DNA from: Gammaproteobacteria bacterium
GTDB lineage: Bacteria; Pseudomonadota; Gammaproteobacteria; JAABTG01
Length of the DNA stretch: 52,870 nucleotides
Direction of reading: 5' to 3'
Assembly: GCA_017999615.1 (NCBI GenBank)
Contig: JAGNLM010000012.1
Span: 1 to 52,870 of the forward strand
Part shown: one piece after another, positions 7,323 through 16,253 of the stretch
Numbering within the stretch: the stretch's first letter is position 1
How the letters are laid out: the number at the start of each line of letters is the position of its first letter
The notes under the pieces: generated by a model
Databases searched by the model: none
What the model was told of the DNA's origin: nothing
Seen by the model: only the letters and a program-made list of their open reading frames with translations
Position numbers and translations under genes: made by a program

Positions 7323-7805
7323 TCAGTTCGGCGCGGCAGAGGCTGCCTGGGCCCCCTGCTGGCGCAGGTGCTGCGCGTACAGGGCCTCGAAGTTGACCGG
7401 CGCCATGAGGAACTGGGGGAAGCCGCCGCGGGTGACCAGGTCCGACACGGTCTCCCTCAGGTACGGGAACAGCACGTTGGGGCAATAGCTCCCGAGGATC
7501 GGGCCCATCTCGGCGTCGCTGAAACCGACGACCACGAAGACCGCGGATTGCTTGACCTCCACCAGGAAGGCGGTCTCCTCGCCCGACTTCACGGTGACGG
7601 TCGCCGTCAGCGTGACCTCGTGCTGGTTCGGCCCGACAACGCGGCTCGCGGTCCCCAGGTTCATGCTCACCTCCGGGCGCCACTCCCGGCTGAAGACGTT
7701 GGGGGCGTTGGGCGCCTCGAAGGAGATGTCCCTCACATAGATCCGCTGGATGGCCAGTTGCTTCTGGGCCTGTCCGCCAGCGGCGGCCTCTTCCGGTGCT
7801 GCCAT
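7323..7805 (-). CDS. secB: Protein-export chaperone SecB
   Basis: Tetrameric cytoplasmic chaperone that holds preproteins unfolded and hands them to SecA. It has 160 residues. The motifs IQRIYVRDISFEAPNAP and CPNVLFPYLRETVSDL followed by GGFPQFLMAPVNFEALY are diagnostic. The C-terminus is Ala/Gln-rich rather than strongly basic. The frame stays open upstream, but the ATG of MAAPEEAA is the only start compatible with the family. The grxC gene found between yibN and secB in E. coli is absent here. Confidence 0.96.
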   Translation of the reverse strand: MAAPEEAAAGGQAQKQLAIQRIYVRDISFEAPNAPNVFSREWRPEVSMNLGTASRVVGPNQHEVTLTATVTVKSGEETAFLVEVKQSAVFVVVGFSDAEMGPILGSYCPNVLFPYLRETVSDLVTRGGFPQFLMAPVNFEALYAQHLRQQGAQAASAAPN

Positions 7806-7861
7806 GGCTCGTGCTCCCGATCGTGTTGGGTTTGAGGTACGCCTTGGGCCTGAGGTGTGCC

Positions 7862-8290
7862 TTATTTTCCTCGAACCAGCGGCAGGTTGGCGTTCTGCCA
7901 GGCCAGCATCCCACCCCGCAGGTTGTAGACCCGGGTGAAGCCCCCTCGCGAGAGGGTCGCGCAGGCCGCCTGCGAGCGGCTCCCCGAGCGGCACCCCACG
8001 ATGATCGGCCGCTCCCGGTACTTCTGCAGCTTGCCGAGGCTGTCCTTGAGCTGGCCGACGGGGATGTGGACGGAGCTCAGGATGACCCCGTCCTTGACCT
8101 CGCTCGGCTCGCGCACGTCCAGCACCACGGCGTCCTCGTGGTTGATCAGGAGAGTCGCCTCGGCGGGCCCGATGGACCGGACTCCCCCCAGGCGGCCCTG
8201 CAGCCCGGTCCAGGCCAGAATGGCCAGGATGATGCCAAGGGCCGCGAAGAGGCCCAGGTGATGACTGGCGAACTCCAGCAGTTGCTCCAC
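7862..8290 (-). CDS. yibN: Membrane-anchored rhodanese-domain protein (YibN-like)
   Basis: A 142-residue protein with one N-terminal transmembrane helix (about 12-30) and a cytoplasmic rhodanese domain (about 40-138). The active-site loop CRSGSRS has the catalytic Cys100, so sulfur transfer or thiol chemistry is plausible. LDVREPSEVKDG and YNLRGGMLAW are standard rhodanese motifs. E. coli YibN has the same layout and the same position upstream of secB and gpsA. A DUF2892 membrane protein lies 15 nt upstream. Its substrate is not known. The nearby dsr genes make a link to sulfur trafficking an attractive guess only. Confidence 0.88.
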   Translation of the reverse strand: MEQLLEFASHHLGLFAALGIILAILAWTGLQGRLGGVRSIGPAEATLLINHEDAVVLDVREPSEVKDGVILSSVHIPVGQLKDSLGKLQKYRERPIIVGCRSGSRSQAACATLSRGGFTRVYNLRGGMLAWQNANLPLVRGK

Positions 8291-8305
8291 GGTGGCCGGT
8301 GCCTC

Positions 8306-8518
8306 TTACAGTCCGCCGGCCTGCACGCCGAGCTTGCGCAGGATCATGTCGAGCGGGCAGAACCGCGTGAAGCCGCTCTGGAGGAGATTCAGGCCGATGA
8401 ACGCGGTGAACCAGAGCCAGTACTGGCTGGCGAAGATCGGGCTGCCCGGCAGCCCGAGGCCGACCGTTAACAGAATCATGAGTCCCGCGACGATCCGCAC
8501 GATGCGCTCGGTGGTCAT
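8306..8518 (-). CDS. Small DUF2892 (YgaP transmembrane-like) protein
   Basis: A 70-residue inner-membrane protein with two hydrophobic helices (about 7-21 and 33-48) and the DUF2892 ending GFTRFCPLDMILRKLG, including the conserved FCP. The ATG has GGGGGAGG five bases upstream. It is the tail of a much longer open frame that is only antisense to envC and ctpA. In E. coli YgaP the DUF2892 helices are fused to a rhodanese domain. Here the rhodanese is the next gene, so the pair looks like a split version of that architecture. Confidence 0.85.
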   Translation of the reverse strand: MTTERIVRIVAGLMILLTVGLGLPGSPIFASQYWLWFTAFIGLNLLQSGFTRFCPLDMILRKLGVQAGGL

Positions 8519-8788
8519 CGAATCCTCCCCCGTCCCGTAACGAAGCGCCTGGCCCGGCCCCTGCGGGCGGTCGCCCGGCACGAACATCGCCGACCGGGCA
8601 TTTCCGGCCGGCGTCCCTACCGGCCGTGAGGATACCCGTGTCGCGCAGGATCGCAAGCCGAGCCACGACTTGCCGCCGGTCACGGGGTGTGGACCGGGAG
8701 AGGCCGCGGCACCTGCCGCGCGGCCCTCCCGGCCAGGCCCGTGGTAGGCTGTCGCCCCCTGGACATGCTTTCGGAACGGCAGGGCGGC

Positions 8789-9979
8789 GTGAATCGAGGG
8801 CTCATCGTGGTCGCCGTCGCGGCGGCGGTCCTCGCCACGGCGGAGCTCCCTGGCGCTCCCCCCCCTCCCCCGCCCCCCCCGGCACCCCCGGGACGCGAGG
8901 CGCGGGAGGCGGAGCTCGGCGGCGTGCGCCAGCGCATCGAGGAGGTCCGCGGCCGGCTCGAGGAGACGCGCACGGTCCGCGAGGGCCTGCAGGAGGAGCT
9001 TCGTGCGGCGGAGCTCGCCGGCTCCCAGCTCGCCATGGAGCTGCGGCAGACCGAGAAGGCCATCGGCGCGGTCCGCGCCCGGACCGATACGCTGGCGCGC
9101 GAGCGCGAGGGCCTGGAGAAGGCGCTGGCAGCCCAGCGCCGCCTGCTCGCACGGCTCGTCCGCGCCGACTACGCCGGCGGACGCCACGACTACCTCGCGC
9201 TGCTCCTCAACCAGAAAGACCCGTCCCGCCTCTCCCGGATCCTCACCTACCACCGGCAGGTGGAGCGCGCCCGCGCCGCGGAGGTGGAGCGCCTGCGCGC
9301 GCAGCTCTCGGCCCTCGCTCAGGTCGAGGACGCCCTCGCCCGGGAGGAGGAGAGCCTGCGGGCGCTCCAGGCCGAGAAGACGGCGGGCCAGAGGGAGCTG
9401 GCGGAGCAGCGCCGGGCCCGCCAGGCGGTCCTCGCGCGCCTCGCCGCGGAGCTGCGCGCATCCGGCGCGGAGCTGGAGCGCCTCACCACCAGCGCGAAGC
9501 AGCTGGAACGGGTCATCGCGGGCCTGAGCCAGGCGCTCTCGGACATCCCCGAGGGAGCCGGCGAGCGCCGCCGCTTCATCGACTCCCGGGGCAGCCTGCC
9601 CTGGCCCGCGAGCGGGAGGGTCCGCGCGGGGTTCGGCGCCCCGCGCGCGGGCGGGCTCACCTGGCAAGGCGTCGTGATCGAGGCCCCGGCCGGCTCGCCG
9701 GTGCTCGCCGTTCACCCCGGACGGGTGGCGTTCGCGGACTGGCTGCGCGGCTTCGGGTTGCTGCTCATCGTGGACCACGGCGAGGGATTCATGACGCTCT
9801 ACGGCCAGAACCAGGGCCTGCTGCGGCAGGCCGGGGACTGGGTGGAGGCGGGAGAGGCCGTGGCCACGGTGGGCGACACCGGGGGCTCGAGCGAGACCGG
9901 ACTCTACTTCGAGGTCCGGCAGAAGGGCACTCCGCTCAATCCCGCCCTGTGGTGTCGGGGCAATCCCGGCCGCGGCTGA
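8789..9979 (+). CDS. envC: Murein hydrolase activator EnvC
   Basis: Periplasmic activator of the division amidases AmiA and AmiB. From the GTG it has about 396 residues: a signal peptide, a Pro-rich stretch, a long coiled coil (from about residue 35 to 260) and a C-terminal LytM/M23 domain. The LytM domain is degenerate. Where active M23 enzymes have zinc ligands it reads LTWQG and LYFEVR, as in E. coli EnvC, so it should not itself cleave murein. The GTG follows CAGGGCGG and gives a standard signal peptide. An ATG eight codons upstream is the alternative. The divergent partner genes yibN, secB and gpsA also flank envC in E. coli. Confidence 0.9.
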   Translation: MNRGLIVVAVAAAVLATAELPGAPPPPPPPPAPPGREAREAELGGVRQRIEEVRGRLEETRTVREGLQEELRAAELAGSQLAMELRQTEKAIGAVRARTDTLAREREGLEKALAAQRRLLARLVRADYAGGRHDYLALLLNQKDPSRLSRILTYHRQVERARAAEVERLRAQLSALAQVEDALAREEESLRALQAEKTAGQRELAEQRRARQAVLARLAAELRASGAELERLTTSAKQLERVIAGLSQALSDIPEGAGERRRFIDSRGSLPWPASGRVRAGFGAPRAGGLTWQGVVIEAPAGSPVLAVHPGRVAFADWLRGFGLLLIVDHGEGFMTLYGQNQGLLRQAGDWVEAGEAVATVGDTGGSSETGLYFEVRQKGTPLNPALWCRGNPGRG

Positions 9980-10007
9980 GCGGGCTCCCGCACCGCGCAC
10001 GTCCCCT

Positions 10008-10035
10008 TTGACGCTGGGGAGCGGGGGGGTATGCT
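10008..10035 (+). promoter_or_regulatory. Putative sigma-70 promoter of ctpA
   Basis: TTGACG (10008-10013) and TATGCT (10030-10035) are separated by 16 bases, a good sigma-70 match. They lie about 50 bases before the ctpA ATG, in the gap after envC. Confidence 0.5.
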
Positions 10036-10084
10036 TCCCATCCTCTCTTGCCGAATGACCGGCGCAGCGGCGCCGTGAGCCACG

Positions 10085-11440
10085 ATGAAAAACGCCATGC
10101 GCAATCTGCCGGTCCTGCTCGCGGGTCTCGTTCTCGGCGGGCTTCTGTCGCTCACCCACGGGGTGTCCGCAGAAAAGAAGGAGCCCGCCCAAGCGCTCCC
10201 GCTGGAGGACCTGCGGGCCTTCTCCGAGGTGCTGGAGAAGATCAAGAGCGACTACGTCGAGGCGGTCGACGACAAGACACTCATCGCCTCGGCGATCCGC
10301 GGCATGCTGACGGGGCTCGACCCCCACTCCACCTACCTGGACCCAGACGAGTACAAGGACCTGCGGGCGGGTACCACCGGCGAGTTCGGCGGACTCGGGA
10401 TCGAGGTCAGCATGGAGGACGGCTTCGTCAAGGTGGTGACCCCGATCGACGACACGCCGGCCGCGCGCGCGGGGGTGAAGGCGGGTGACCTGATCATCCG
10501 GCTGGACGACACGCCGGTGAAGGGCATGACCCTGAACGAGGCCGTGAAGCTCATGCGCGGCAAGCCGGGGACCACCATCACCCTGACCATCATGCGGGAG
10601 GGCCTGGAACAGCCATTGAAGATCGCCATCGAGCGTGACGTGATCAAGGTGAAGAGCGTCAAGAGCCGTCTGCTCGAGCCCGGTTACGGCTACGTTCGCA
10701 TCACCCAGTTCCAGTCCCCCACGGACGACAACCTGCGCGAGGGGATCGACCAGCTCAAGAGCCAGAGCGGCGGCGAGCTCAAGGGCGTGGTGCTCGACCT
10801 GCGCAACAATCCGGGCGGCGTCCTGAACGGTGCCGTCGCGGTGGCCGACGCCTTCCTGGAGAAGGGCGTGATCGTCTCGACCCGCGGCCGCGGCAACGAG
10901 GCCGAGATGAAGTTCAACGCGAAGCCTGCGGACATCCTCAAGGGCGCCCCGATCGTCGTGCTGGTGAACGGCGGGTCGGCCTCGGCGTCGGAGATCGTCG
11001 CCGGCGCGCTGCAGGATCACCGGCGCGCGGTCGTCCTCGGCAGCAAGACCTTCGGCAAGGGCTCCGTGCAGACCATCCTGCCGATGGACAACGGGGCGGC
11101 CCTGAAGCTCACCACCGCCCGGTACTACACGCCCTCCGGCCGCTCCATCCAGGCCGAAGGGATCACCCCCGACATCGCCCTCGAGGCCATGAAGTTCGAG
11201 AAGGTCGACGAGGGGGTCGAGGCGCTCAAGGAATCCGACCTCTCGCGCCACCTGAGCAACGGCACGGCACCGAAGCCGGCGAAGAAGCCCGAGGGCAAGG
11301 ACGCGAAGGACGCGAAGGACGCGAAGGACGGGAAGGAGGCCAAGGAGAAGCCGGGCAACCTCGCCCGCGAGGACTACCCGGTGTACGCCGCACTCACCTT
11401 GCTCAAGGGCCTCAGCATCCTGAAGGCCCCCCAGGATTGA
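10085..11440 (+). CDS. ctpA: Carboxy-terminal processing protease (S41, CtpA/Prc family)
   Basis: Periplasmic serine protease that degrades or trims proteins from the C-terminus, often cell-wall enzymes. It has 451 residues: a signal peptide (about 1-29), a PDZ domain (about 98-180) and the S41 domain. The Ser/Lys dyad is S300 in NGGSASASE and K325 in FGKGS, 25 residues apart as in E. coli Prc. The tail is rich in Lys, Asp and Ala because of a short DNA repeat. An envC-ctpA order is common in proteobacteria and fits a shared role in envelope remodelling. A promoter-like sequence precedes it. Confidence 0.94.
   Translation: MKNAMRNLPVLLAGLVLGGLLSLTHGVSAEKKEPAQALPLEDLRAFSEVLEKIKSDYVEAVDDKTLIASAIRGMLTGLDPHSTYLDPDEYKDLRAGTTGEFGGLGIEVSMEDGFVKVVTPIDDTPAARAGVKAGDLIIRLDDTPVKGMTLNEAVKLMRGKPGTTITLTIMREGLEQPLKIAIERDVIKVKSVKSRLLEPGYGYVRITQFQSPTDDNLREGIDQLKSQSGGELKGVVLDLRNNPGGVLNGAVAVADAFLEKGVIVSTRGRGNEAEMKFNAKPADILKGAPIVVLVNGGSASASEIVAGALQDHRRAVVLGSKTFGKGSVQTILPMDNGAALKLTTARYYTPSGRSIQAEGITPDIALEAMKFEKVDEGVEALKESDLSRHLSNGTAPKPAKKPEGKDAKDAKDAKDGKEAKEKPGNLAREDYPVYAALTLLKGLSILKAPQD
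11297..11341 (+). repeat. 9-bp tandem repeat coding the ctpA tail
   Basis: Three perfect copies of AAGGACGCG are followed by two imperfect ones. They encode K-D-A units near the C-terminus of the protease. The unit is a multiple of three, so copy-number change would alter tail length without a frameshift. Confidence 0.85.
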
Positions 11441-11445
11441 GTGCC

Positions 11446-12003
11446 ATGTCGGGTTCCCCGAAGGTGCTGGTCCCGCTGGCGCAGGGCTGCGAGGAGCTCG
11501 AGGCGGTCACCATCGTCGACCTCCTGCGCCGGGCGGGGGTCACGGTGGTCACGGCGGGGCTCGATCCGGGGCCGGTGCGCGCCAGTCACGGCGTGGTCCT
11601 CGTCCCCGACACCGACCTGGACACCGCGCTCGGAGAGGACTACGCCATGGTCGTGCTGCCCGGGGGCCTGCCGGGGACCGACCGCCTGGACCGCGACCCG
11701 CGGGTGCGCGCACTGCTGCGGACGATGGCGGACAGCGGGCGCTTCACGGCGGCCATCTGTGCCGCGCCCCGGGTGCTCGCGAGCGCCGGCCTGCTCGCCG
11801 GCAAGCAGGCCACCGGCTATCCGGGCGTGCTCGACGCCATCGCTCCCGCGGGCGCCACCCTGAGCGGCGACGCGGTGGTGGCCGACGGGAAGGTGATCAC
11901 CTCCCGCGGTCCGGGCACGGCGATGGATTTCGCCCTCACCCTGGTGGAGCAGCTCGTCGGCCGGGCGAAGCGCGAGGAGGTCGAGGCCTCCCTCGTCCGG
12001 TAG
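11446..12003 (+). CDS. yajL: DJ-1/PfpI-family protein (YajL-like)
   Basis: Class I glutamine-amidotransferase-like protein of the DJ-1/ThiJ group, 185 residues. It has the nucleophile-elbow cysteine C105 in AAICAAPRVLA and the supporting glutamate E16 in GCEELEAV. YajL and DJ-1 protect proteins from oxidative or glyoxal damage. The exact activity is disputed and cannot be settled from sequence. The ATG, 5 nt after the ctpA stop, was chosen over an in-frame TTG three codons upstream because AGGA lies about ten bases before it. Confidence 0.88.
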   Translation: MSGSPKVLVPLAQGCEELEAVTIVDLLRRAGVTVVTAGLDPGPVRASHGVVLVPDTDLDTALGEDYAMVVLPGGLPGTDRLDRDPRVRALLRTMADSGRFTAAICAAPRVLASAGLLAGKQATGYPGVLDAIAPAGATLSGDAVVADGKVITSRGPGTAMDFALTLVEQLVGRAKREEVEASLVR

Positions 12004-12013
12004 CGCAGGCGGC

Positions 12014-13675
12014 CTATTCCTCCGACACCGCCACGGCGAGGAGGAACCCGCCGAGGGCGCCGAGGACCCACGTGGCGACCGGGATCCGGCCCCACATGGG
12101 GGGCGTGAAACCGTCCAGGCCGTAGATGACGGCGGCCGACACGAGCAGGGCCGCGCCCACGATCGCCAGCACGCTGCGCCGGCTCGCGCGGCGGACCTCC
12201 TGGCGCAGCTCCGCGAGCTCCCGCGAGGTCCACTCCACCCGCAGGCGGCCTTCGTTCGCCTGGCGCAGGAGGTCGTAGGCGAGCCCCGGCACCTGGGGCA
12301 CGATCTCGCCGAGGCGCGGCGCGTTGGCCTGGGCCTGCCGGACCAACCCCCGCACGCCGACCTGCCCGCTCATCCAGCGCTCGAGGAACGGCTTGGCGGT
12401 GGACCAGAGGTCCAGGTCCGGGTAGAGCTGCCGGCCGAGCCCCTCGATGTTCAGCAGTGTCTTCTGCAGCAGCACGAGCTGCGGTTGGACCGCCATGTCG
12501 AAGCGGCGTGCGGTCTGGAACAGGCGCAGCAGCACCATGCCGAAGGAGATCTCGCGGAAGGGGCGCTCGAAGATCGGCTCGCAGACCGTGCGGATGGCAC
12601 CCTCGAACTCCTCGACCCGGGTCTCCGGCGGGACCCAGCCCGAGGCCACCTGGACCTCCGCCACCCGCCGGTAGTCCCGGTTGAAGAAGGCGATGAAGTT
12701 CTCGGCGAGGTAGCGCTGGTCCCCCGACGACAGGCTCCCCATGATGCCGAAGTCCACGGCCAGGTAACGGGGCGCCTGGGGTGGGCGGTCCCGGTCGACG
12801 AAGATGTTCCCGGGGTGCATGTCCGCGTGGAAGAAATTGTCGCGGAACACCTGGGTGAAGAAGATCTCCACCCCCCGCTCCGCCAGCGCCTTCAGGTCCA
12901 CCCCCGCCGCCTTCAGTGCCGCGAGGTCGCTCACCGGGATCCCCGAGATCCGCTCCATCACGAGGACGTTGCGCCGGCAGAGTGGCCAGAACACCTCCGG
13001 CACGTAGAGGAGCTCCGAGCCGGAGAAGTTGCGCCGCACCTGGGAGGCCGAGGCCGCCTCGCGCAGCAGGTCGAGCTCGTCGAAGATGGTCTTGCGGTAT
13101 TCCTCCACCACCTCGCGGGGACGCAGCCGCCGGGCCTCGGGCCAGTGGCGCTCCGCCAGATCGGCCAGGGTCGCGAGGAGGTCCACGTCCTGGGTGATGA
13201 CGCGTTCGATGTCGGGCCGCAGGACCTTGACGACCACCTCCCGGCCGTCCGGCAGCCCGGCCCGGTGCACCTGCGCCACCGAGGCGGAGGCCATGGGCGC
13301 CTCCTCGAAATACCGGAACACCTGCTCCAGGGGACGGCCATAGGCCTGCTCCACCAGGCGCCGGGCCTCGGGGCCGGGGAACGGCGGGACCTGGTCCTGG
13401 AGCTTCGCCAGCTCCTCGGCGAGGTCGTCGGGAAGGAGGTCGCGCCGCGTGGAGAGGATCTGCCCGAACTTCACGTAGATCGGGCCGAGCTCCTCCAGCG
13501 CCCTGCGGATACGGACCGCGGGGGGCGGGAGCGCCCCTCGCAGCCAGTAGGACGGCGTGAGGTAGCGCAGGACGCGCACGGGGCGCATCAGCCGGGTGGC
13601 GGGCAGCAGCTCGTCGAGCCCGTTGCGCAGCAGGACCCGCTGGGTGCGCCACAGGCGCAGGGCTCGTACTGCCAC
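12014..13675 (-). CDS. ubiB: UbiB, ABC1/ADCK-type atypical kinase for ubiquinone synthesis
   Basis: Membrane-associated ATPase/kinase-like protein required for ubiquinone biosynthesis. It has 553 residues from the GTG, close to the E. coli protein. KFGQ (69-72), the Ala-rich loop ASVAQVHRA, VVVKVLRPDIE, HADMHPGNIFV and DFGIMG are the ABC1-family signatures. Two transmembrane helices end the protein. The GTG overlaps the ubiE stop by one base (TAGTG), which supports translational coupling. The open frame continues far upstream, but only as a shadow of ubiE. In E. coli ubiJ lies between ubiE and ubiB. It is not seen here. Confidence 0.95.
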   Translation of the reverse strand: MAVRALRLWRTQRVLLRNGLDELLPATRLMRPVRVLRYLTPSYWLRGALPPPAVRIRRALEELGPIYVKFGQILSTRRDLLPDDLAEELAKLQDQVPPFPGPEARRLVEQAYGRPLEQVFRYFEEAPMASASVAQVHRAGLPDGREVVVKVLRPDIERVITQDVDLLATLADLAERHWPEARRLRPREVVEEYRKTIFDELDLLREAASASQVRRNFSGSELLYVPEVFWPLCRRNVLVMERISGIPVSDLAALKAAGVDLKALAERGVEIFFTQVFRDNFFHADMHPGNIFVDRDRPPQAPRYLAVDFGIMGSLSSGDQRYLAENFIAFFNRDYRRVAEVQVASGWVPPETRVEEFEGAIRTVCEPIFERPFREISFGMVLLRLFQTARRFDMAVQPQLVLLQKTLLNIEGLGRQLYPDLDLWSTAKPFLERWMSGQVGVRGLVRQAQANAPRLGEIVPQVPGLAYDLLRQANEGRLRVEWTSRELAELRQEVRRASRRSVLAIVGAALLVSAAVIYGLDGFTPPMWGRIPVATWVLGALGGFLLAVAVSEE

Positions 13676-14415
13676 TACGGCTTCCAGCCGCGATGCACGG
13701 CCACGATGCCGCCCGTGTGGTTCAGGTAGTCGCAGTGCACGAAGCCCGCTGTCTCCATCATCCCCTTGAGCGTTTCCTGGTCGGGGTGCATCCGGATGGA
13801 CTCGGCCAGGTAGCGGTAGCTGTCCGCGTCTCCGGCCACCAGCCGGCCCATCAGCGGCAGTCCGTGCAGGGAGTAGAGGTCGTAGAGCGGGCGCAGGGCA
13901 GAGACGGTCACGTGGGAGAACTCGAGCACGAGCAGCCGCCCCCCGGGGCGCAGGACGCGCAGGGTCTCGGCGAGCGCGGCCTCCTTGTGGGTGACGTTGC
14001 GCAGGCCGAAGGCCATGGTGACGCAGTCGAAGCTGCCCTCGGCGAAGGGCAGCCGCTCCGCGTTCGCCTGGGCGTAGGTGACGTTCCCCACCAGCCCCCG
14101 CCCGTCCAGGCGCTCGCGCCCCACCCCGAGCATCGAGGGGTTGATGTCCGCGACCACCACCGAGCCCTTCCGGCCGACCCGCCCGGCCAGCAGGGCCGCC
14201 ACGTCCCCTGTCCCGCCCGCCAGGTCGAGGATCCGCTCGCCCTCGTGCACCCCGCTCACGTCGACCGCGAAGCGCTTCCACAGCCGGTGCAGGCCGAAGG
14301 ACATCAGATCGTTCATCAGGTCGTAGCGAGTCGCCACCGAGTCGAAGACCTGGGCGACCCGGCGGACCTTGTCCTCTTCCGGAACCTTCTCGAACCCGAA
14401 ATCGGTGGTGCTCAC
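13675..14415 (-). CDS. ubiE: Ubiquinone/menaquinone biosynthesis C-methyltransferase UbiE
   Basis: SAM-dependent C-methyltransferase acting on demethylmenaquinone and 2-polyprenyl-6-methoxybenzoquinol. Length is 246 residues. The UbiE signature [17 protein letters not shown] lies at 31-47, and the SAM-binding motif [10 protein letters not shown] at about 63-71. The C-terminus [12 protein letters not shown] is typical. It begins 16 nt after the DUF971 gene and its stop overlaps the ubiB start. Confidence 0.97.
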   Translation of the reverse strand: MSTTDFGFEKVPEEDKVRRVAQVFDSVATRYDLMNDLMSFGLHRLWKRFAVDVSGVHEGERILDLAGGTGDVAALLAGRVGRKGSVVVADINPSMLGVGRERLDGRGLVGNVTYAQANAERLPFAEGSFDCVTMAFGLRNVTHKEAALAETLRVLRPGGRLLVLEFSHVTVSALRPLYDLYSLHGLPLMGRLVAGDADSYRYLAESIRMHPDQETLKGMMETAGFVHCDYLNHTGGIVAVHRGWKP

Positions 14416-14431
14416 GCGGGACTCCTGCCGC

Positions 14432-14803
14432 TCACTCGGCCGCCTTGCGCTGGTGCCCCGCGTCCTTCAGGGCGTGCAGGTAGGCCTCCCAGTACGGCTC
14501 GTAGTTGCGGCCCAGGTCGTAGAGCGTCTCCCAGGAGTAGATGCCGGTGTCGTGGCCGTCGTCGAAGCGCAGGCAAACCGCGTAGTTCCCCACCGGCTCG
14601 ACCTCCACGATGTTCACCGACTCCTTGCCCACCTGCAGCGTCTCCTGGCCCGGCCCGTGACCCCGCACCTCCGCCGAGGGGGAGCAGACCCGCAGGTACT
14701 CGCAGGGCAGGTGGAAGTGCGAGCCGTCGTCGAAGGCGACCTCCAGCACGCGGGACTTCCGGTGCAGGCTGATCTCGGTCGGGTTGGGGGTCTTGGGGGC
14801 CAT
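14432..14803 (-). CDS. DUF971 (gamma-butyrobetaine hydroxylase-like N-terminal domain) protein
   Basis: A 123-residue protein consisting of one DUF971 domain, recognisable by the [19 protein letters not shown] core and the [12 protein letters not shown] motif. In eukaryotic gamma-butyrobetaine hydroxylase this domain binds zinc. In bacteria the stand-alone form has no settled function. It is commonly found after hslVU, as here (57 nt downstream of hslU), and before ubiE. Soluble, with no signal peptide. Confidence 0.85.
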   Translation of the reverse strand: MAPKTPNPTEISLHRKSRVLEVAFDDGSHFHLPCEYLRVCSPSAEVRGHGPGQETLQVGKESVNIVEVEPVGNYAVCLRFDDGHDTGIYSWETLYDLGRNYEPYWEAYLHALKDAGHQRKAAE

Positions 14804-14860
14804 GGGCTCAGTCTCCGGGGAAAAGCATTGTCCGGGGCCGCCGCGTCCCTGTCACGGACG

Positions 14861-16201
14861 TCAGAGGATGTAGCGGCTCAGGTCCTCGTTGCCGGCGAGG
14901 TCCGCCAGGCAGCGGTCCACGTAGGCGCCGTCGATCACCACCCGCTCACCGGCAAGCTCGGGGGCCCCGTAGGACACCTCCTCCAGGAGCTTCTCCAGCA
15001 CGGTGTGCAGGCGCCGCGCCCCGATGTTCTCGGTGCGCTCGTTGACCTGCCAGGCCACCTCGGCGATGCGCCGCAGCCCGTCGGGGGTGAACTCGAGCGT
15101 GACCCCTTCGGTGGAGAGCAGCGCCGCGTACTGCATCGTGAGCGAGGAGTCGGGCTCGGTCAGGATGCGCACGAAGTCCTCCACCCCGAGGGCATCGAGC
15201 TCGACCCGGATGGGCAGGCGGCCCTGGAGCTCCGGGATCAGGTCCGAGGGCTTCGAGAGGTGGAAGGCGCCGGAGGCGATGAACAGGATGTGGTCGGTGC
15301 GCACCATCCCGTACCGGGTCGAGACCGTGGAGCCCTCCACGAGCGGCAGGAGGTCGCGCTGGACGCCCTCGCGCGAGACGTCCGGCCCCGCGAGCTCACC
15401 CCGGTGGGCGACCTTGTCGATCTCGTCGAGGAACACGATCCCGTTCTGCTCCACGTCCTGCACCGCGCGGGTCTTCAGCTCGTCCTCGTTGACGAGCTTC
15501 CCGGCCTCTTCGTCGGTGAGGAGCTTGAAGGCCTCGCGCACCTTGAGCCGCCGCGAGCGGGTGCGCCGCCCGGCGAGATTCTGGAACATGCCCTGGAGCT
15601 GACCCGCCATCTCCTCCATCCCGGGCGGCGTCATGATCTCCACGCCGCCGCCGGTGACGGCGAGCTCCACCTCCACCTCCCGCTCGTCCAGCTTCCCCTC
15701 GCGCAGCATCTTGCGGAAGCGCTGGCGGGTCGCTGACTCGTCCTCCCCGGCGGGGGCAGAGGGCGCGAAGCCCACGTCGGCGCGCGGGGCGGGCAGGAGC
15801 GCGTCCAGCAGGCGGTCCTCCGCGGCGTCCTCGGCACGGTGGCGCACCCTGGCGACGGCGTCCTCGCGGCGCATCTTGATCGCGACGTCGACCAGGTCCC
15901 GGATGATCGACTCCACGTCGCGCCCGACGTAGCCCACCTCCGTGAACTTGGTCGCCTCGACCTTGATGAACGGGGCGCCCGCGAGCCGCGCGAGGCGACG
16001 CGCAATCTCGGTCTTGCCCACCCCCGTCGGGCCGATCATCAGGATGTTCTTCGGGGTGATCTCGGCGCGCAGCGGCTCGCCGACCTGGGACCGGCGCCAG
16101 CGGTTGCGCAGGGCGATCGCCACGGCGCGCTTGGCCTGGTCCTGCCCCACGATGTGCTTGTTGAGCTCGTGGACGATCTCGCGAGGGGTCATCTGGGACA
16201 T
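14861..16201 (-). CDS. hslU: HslU, ATPase subunit of the HslUV protease
   Basis: AAA+ unfoldase that feeds substrates to HslV. It has 446 residues, the usual length. [17 protein letters not shown] opens the protein. The Walker A motif GPTGVGKT is at 57-64 and Walker B is [11 protein letters not shown]. The intermediate domain (from about 110) and the C-terminal LSRYIL tail that docks into HslV are both present. It begins 52 nt after hslV in the usual hslV-hslU order. Confidence 0.97.
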   Translation of the reverse strand: MSQMTPREIVHELNKHIVGQDQAKRAVAIALRNRWRRSQVGEPLRAEITPKNILMIGPTGVGKTEIARRLARLAGAPFIKVEATKFTEVGYVGRDVESIIRDLVDVAIKMRREDAVARVRHRAEDAAEDRLLDALLPAPRADVGFAPSAPAGEDESATRQRFRKMLREGKLDEREVEVELAVTGGGVEIMTPPGMEEMAGQLQGMFQNLAGRRTRSRRLKVREAFKLLTDEEAGKLVNEDELKTRAVQDVEQNGIVFLDEIDKVAHRGELAGPDVSREGVQRDLLPLVEGSTVSTRYGMVRTDHILFIASGAFHLSKPSDLIPELQGRLPIRVELDALGVEDFVRILTEPDSSLTMQYAALLSTEGVTLEFTPDGLRRIAEVAWQVNERTENIGARRLHTVLEKLLEEVSYGAPELAGERVVIDGAYVDRCLADLAGNEDLSRYIL

Positions 16202-16253
16202 GGGGGAAGGTTGCGACGCGGGCGGGCGGCGGCGAGGGGCCGGGGACGACCAC

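Noticed and set aside
8527-11251. Very long minus-strand open frame running upstream of the DUF2892 gene, antisense to envC and ctpA
   Set aside because: The opposite strand carries two well-recognised proteins, and the antisense translation is low-complexity His/Gly/Arg/Leu-rich without any motif. Only the last 70 codons form a real gene.
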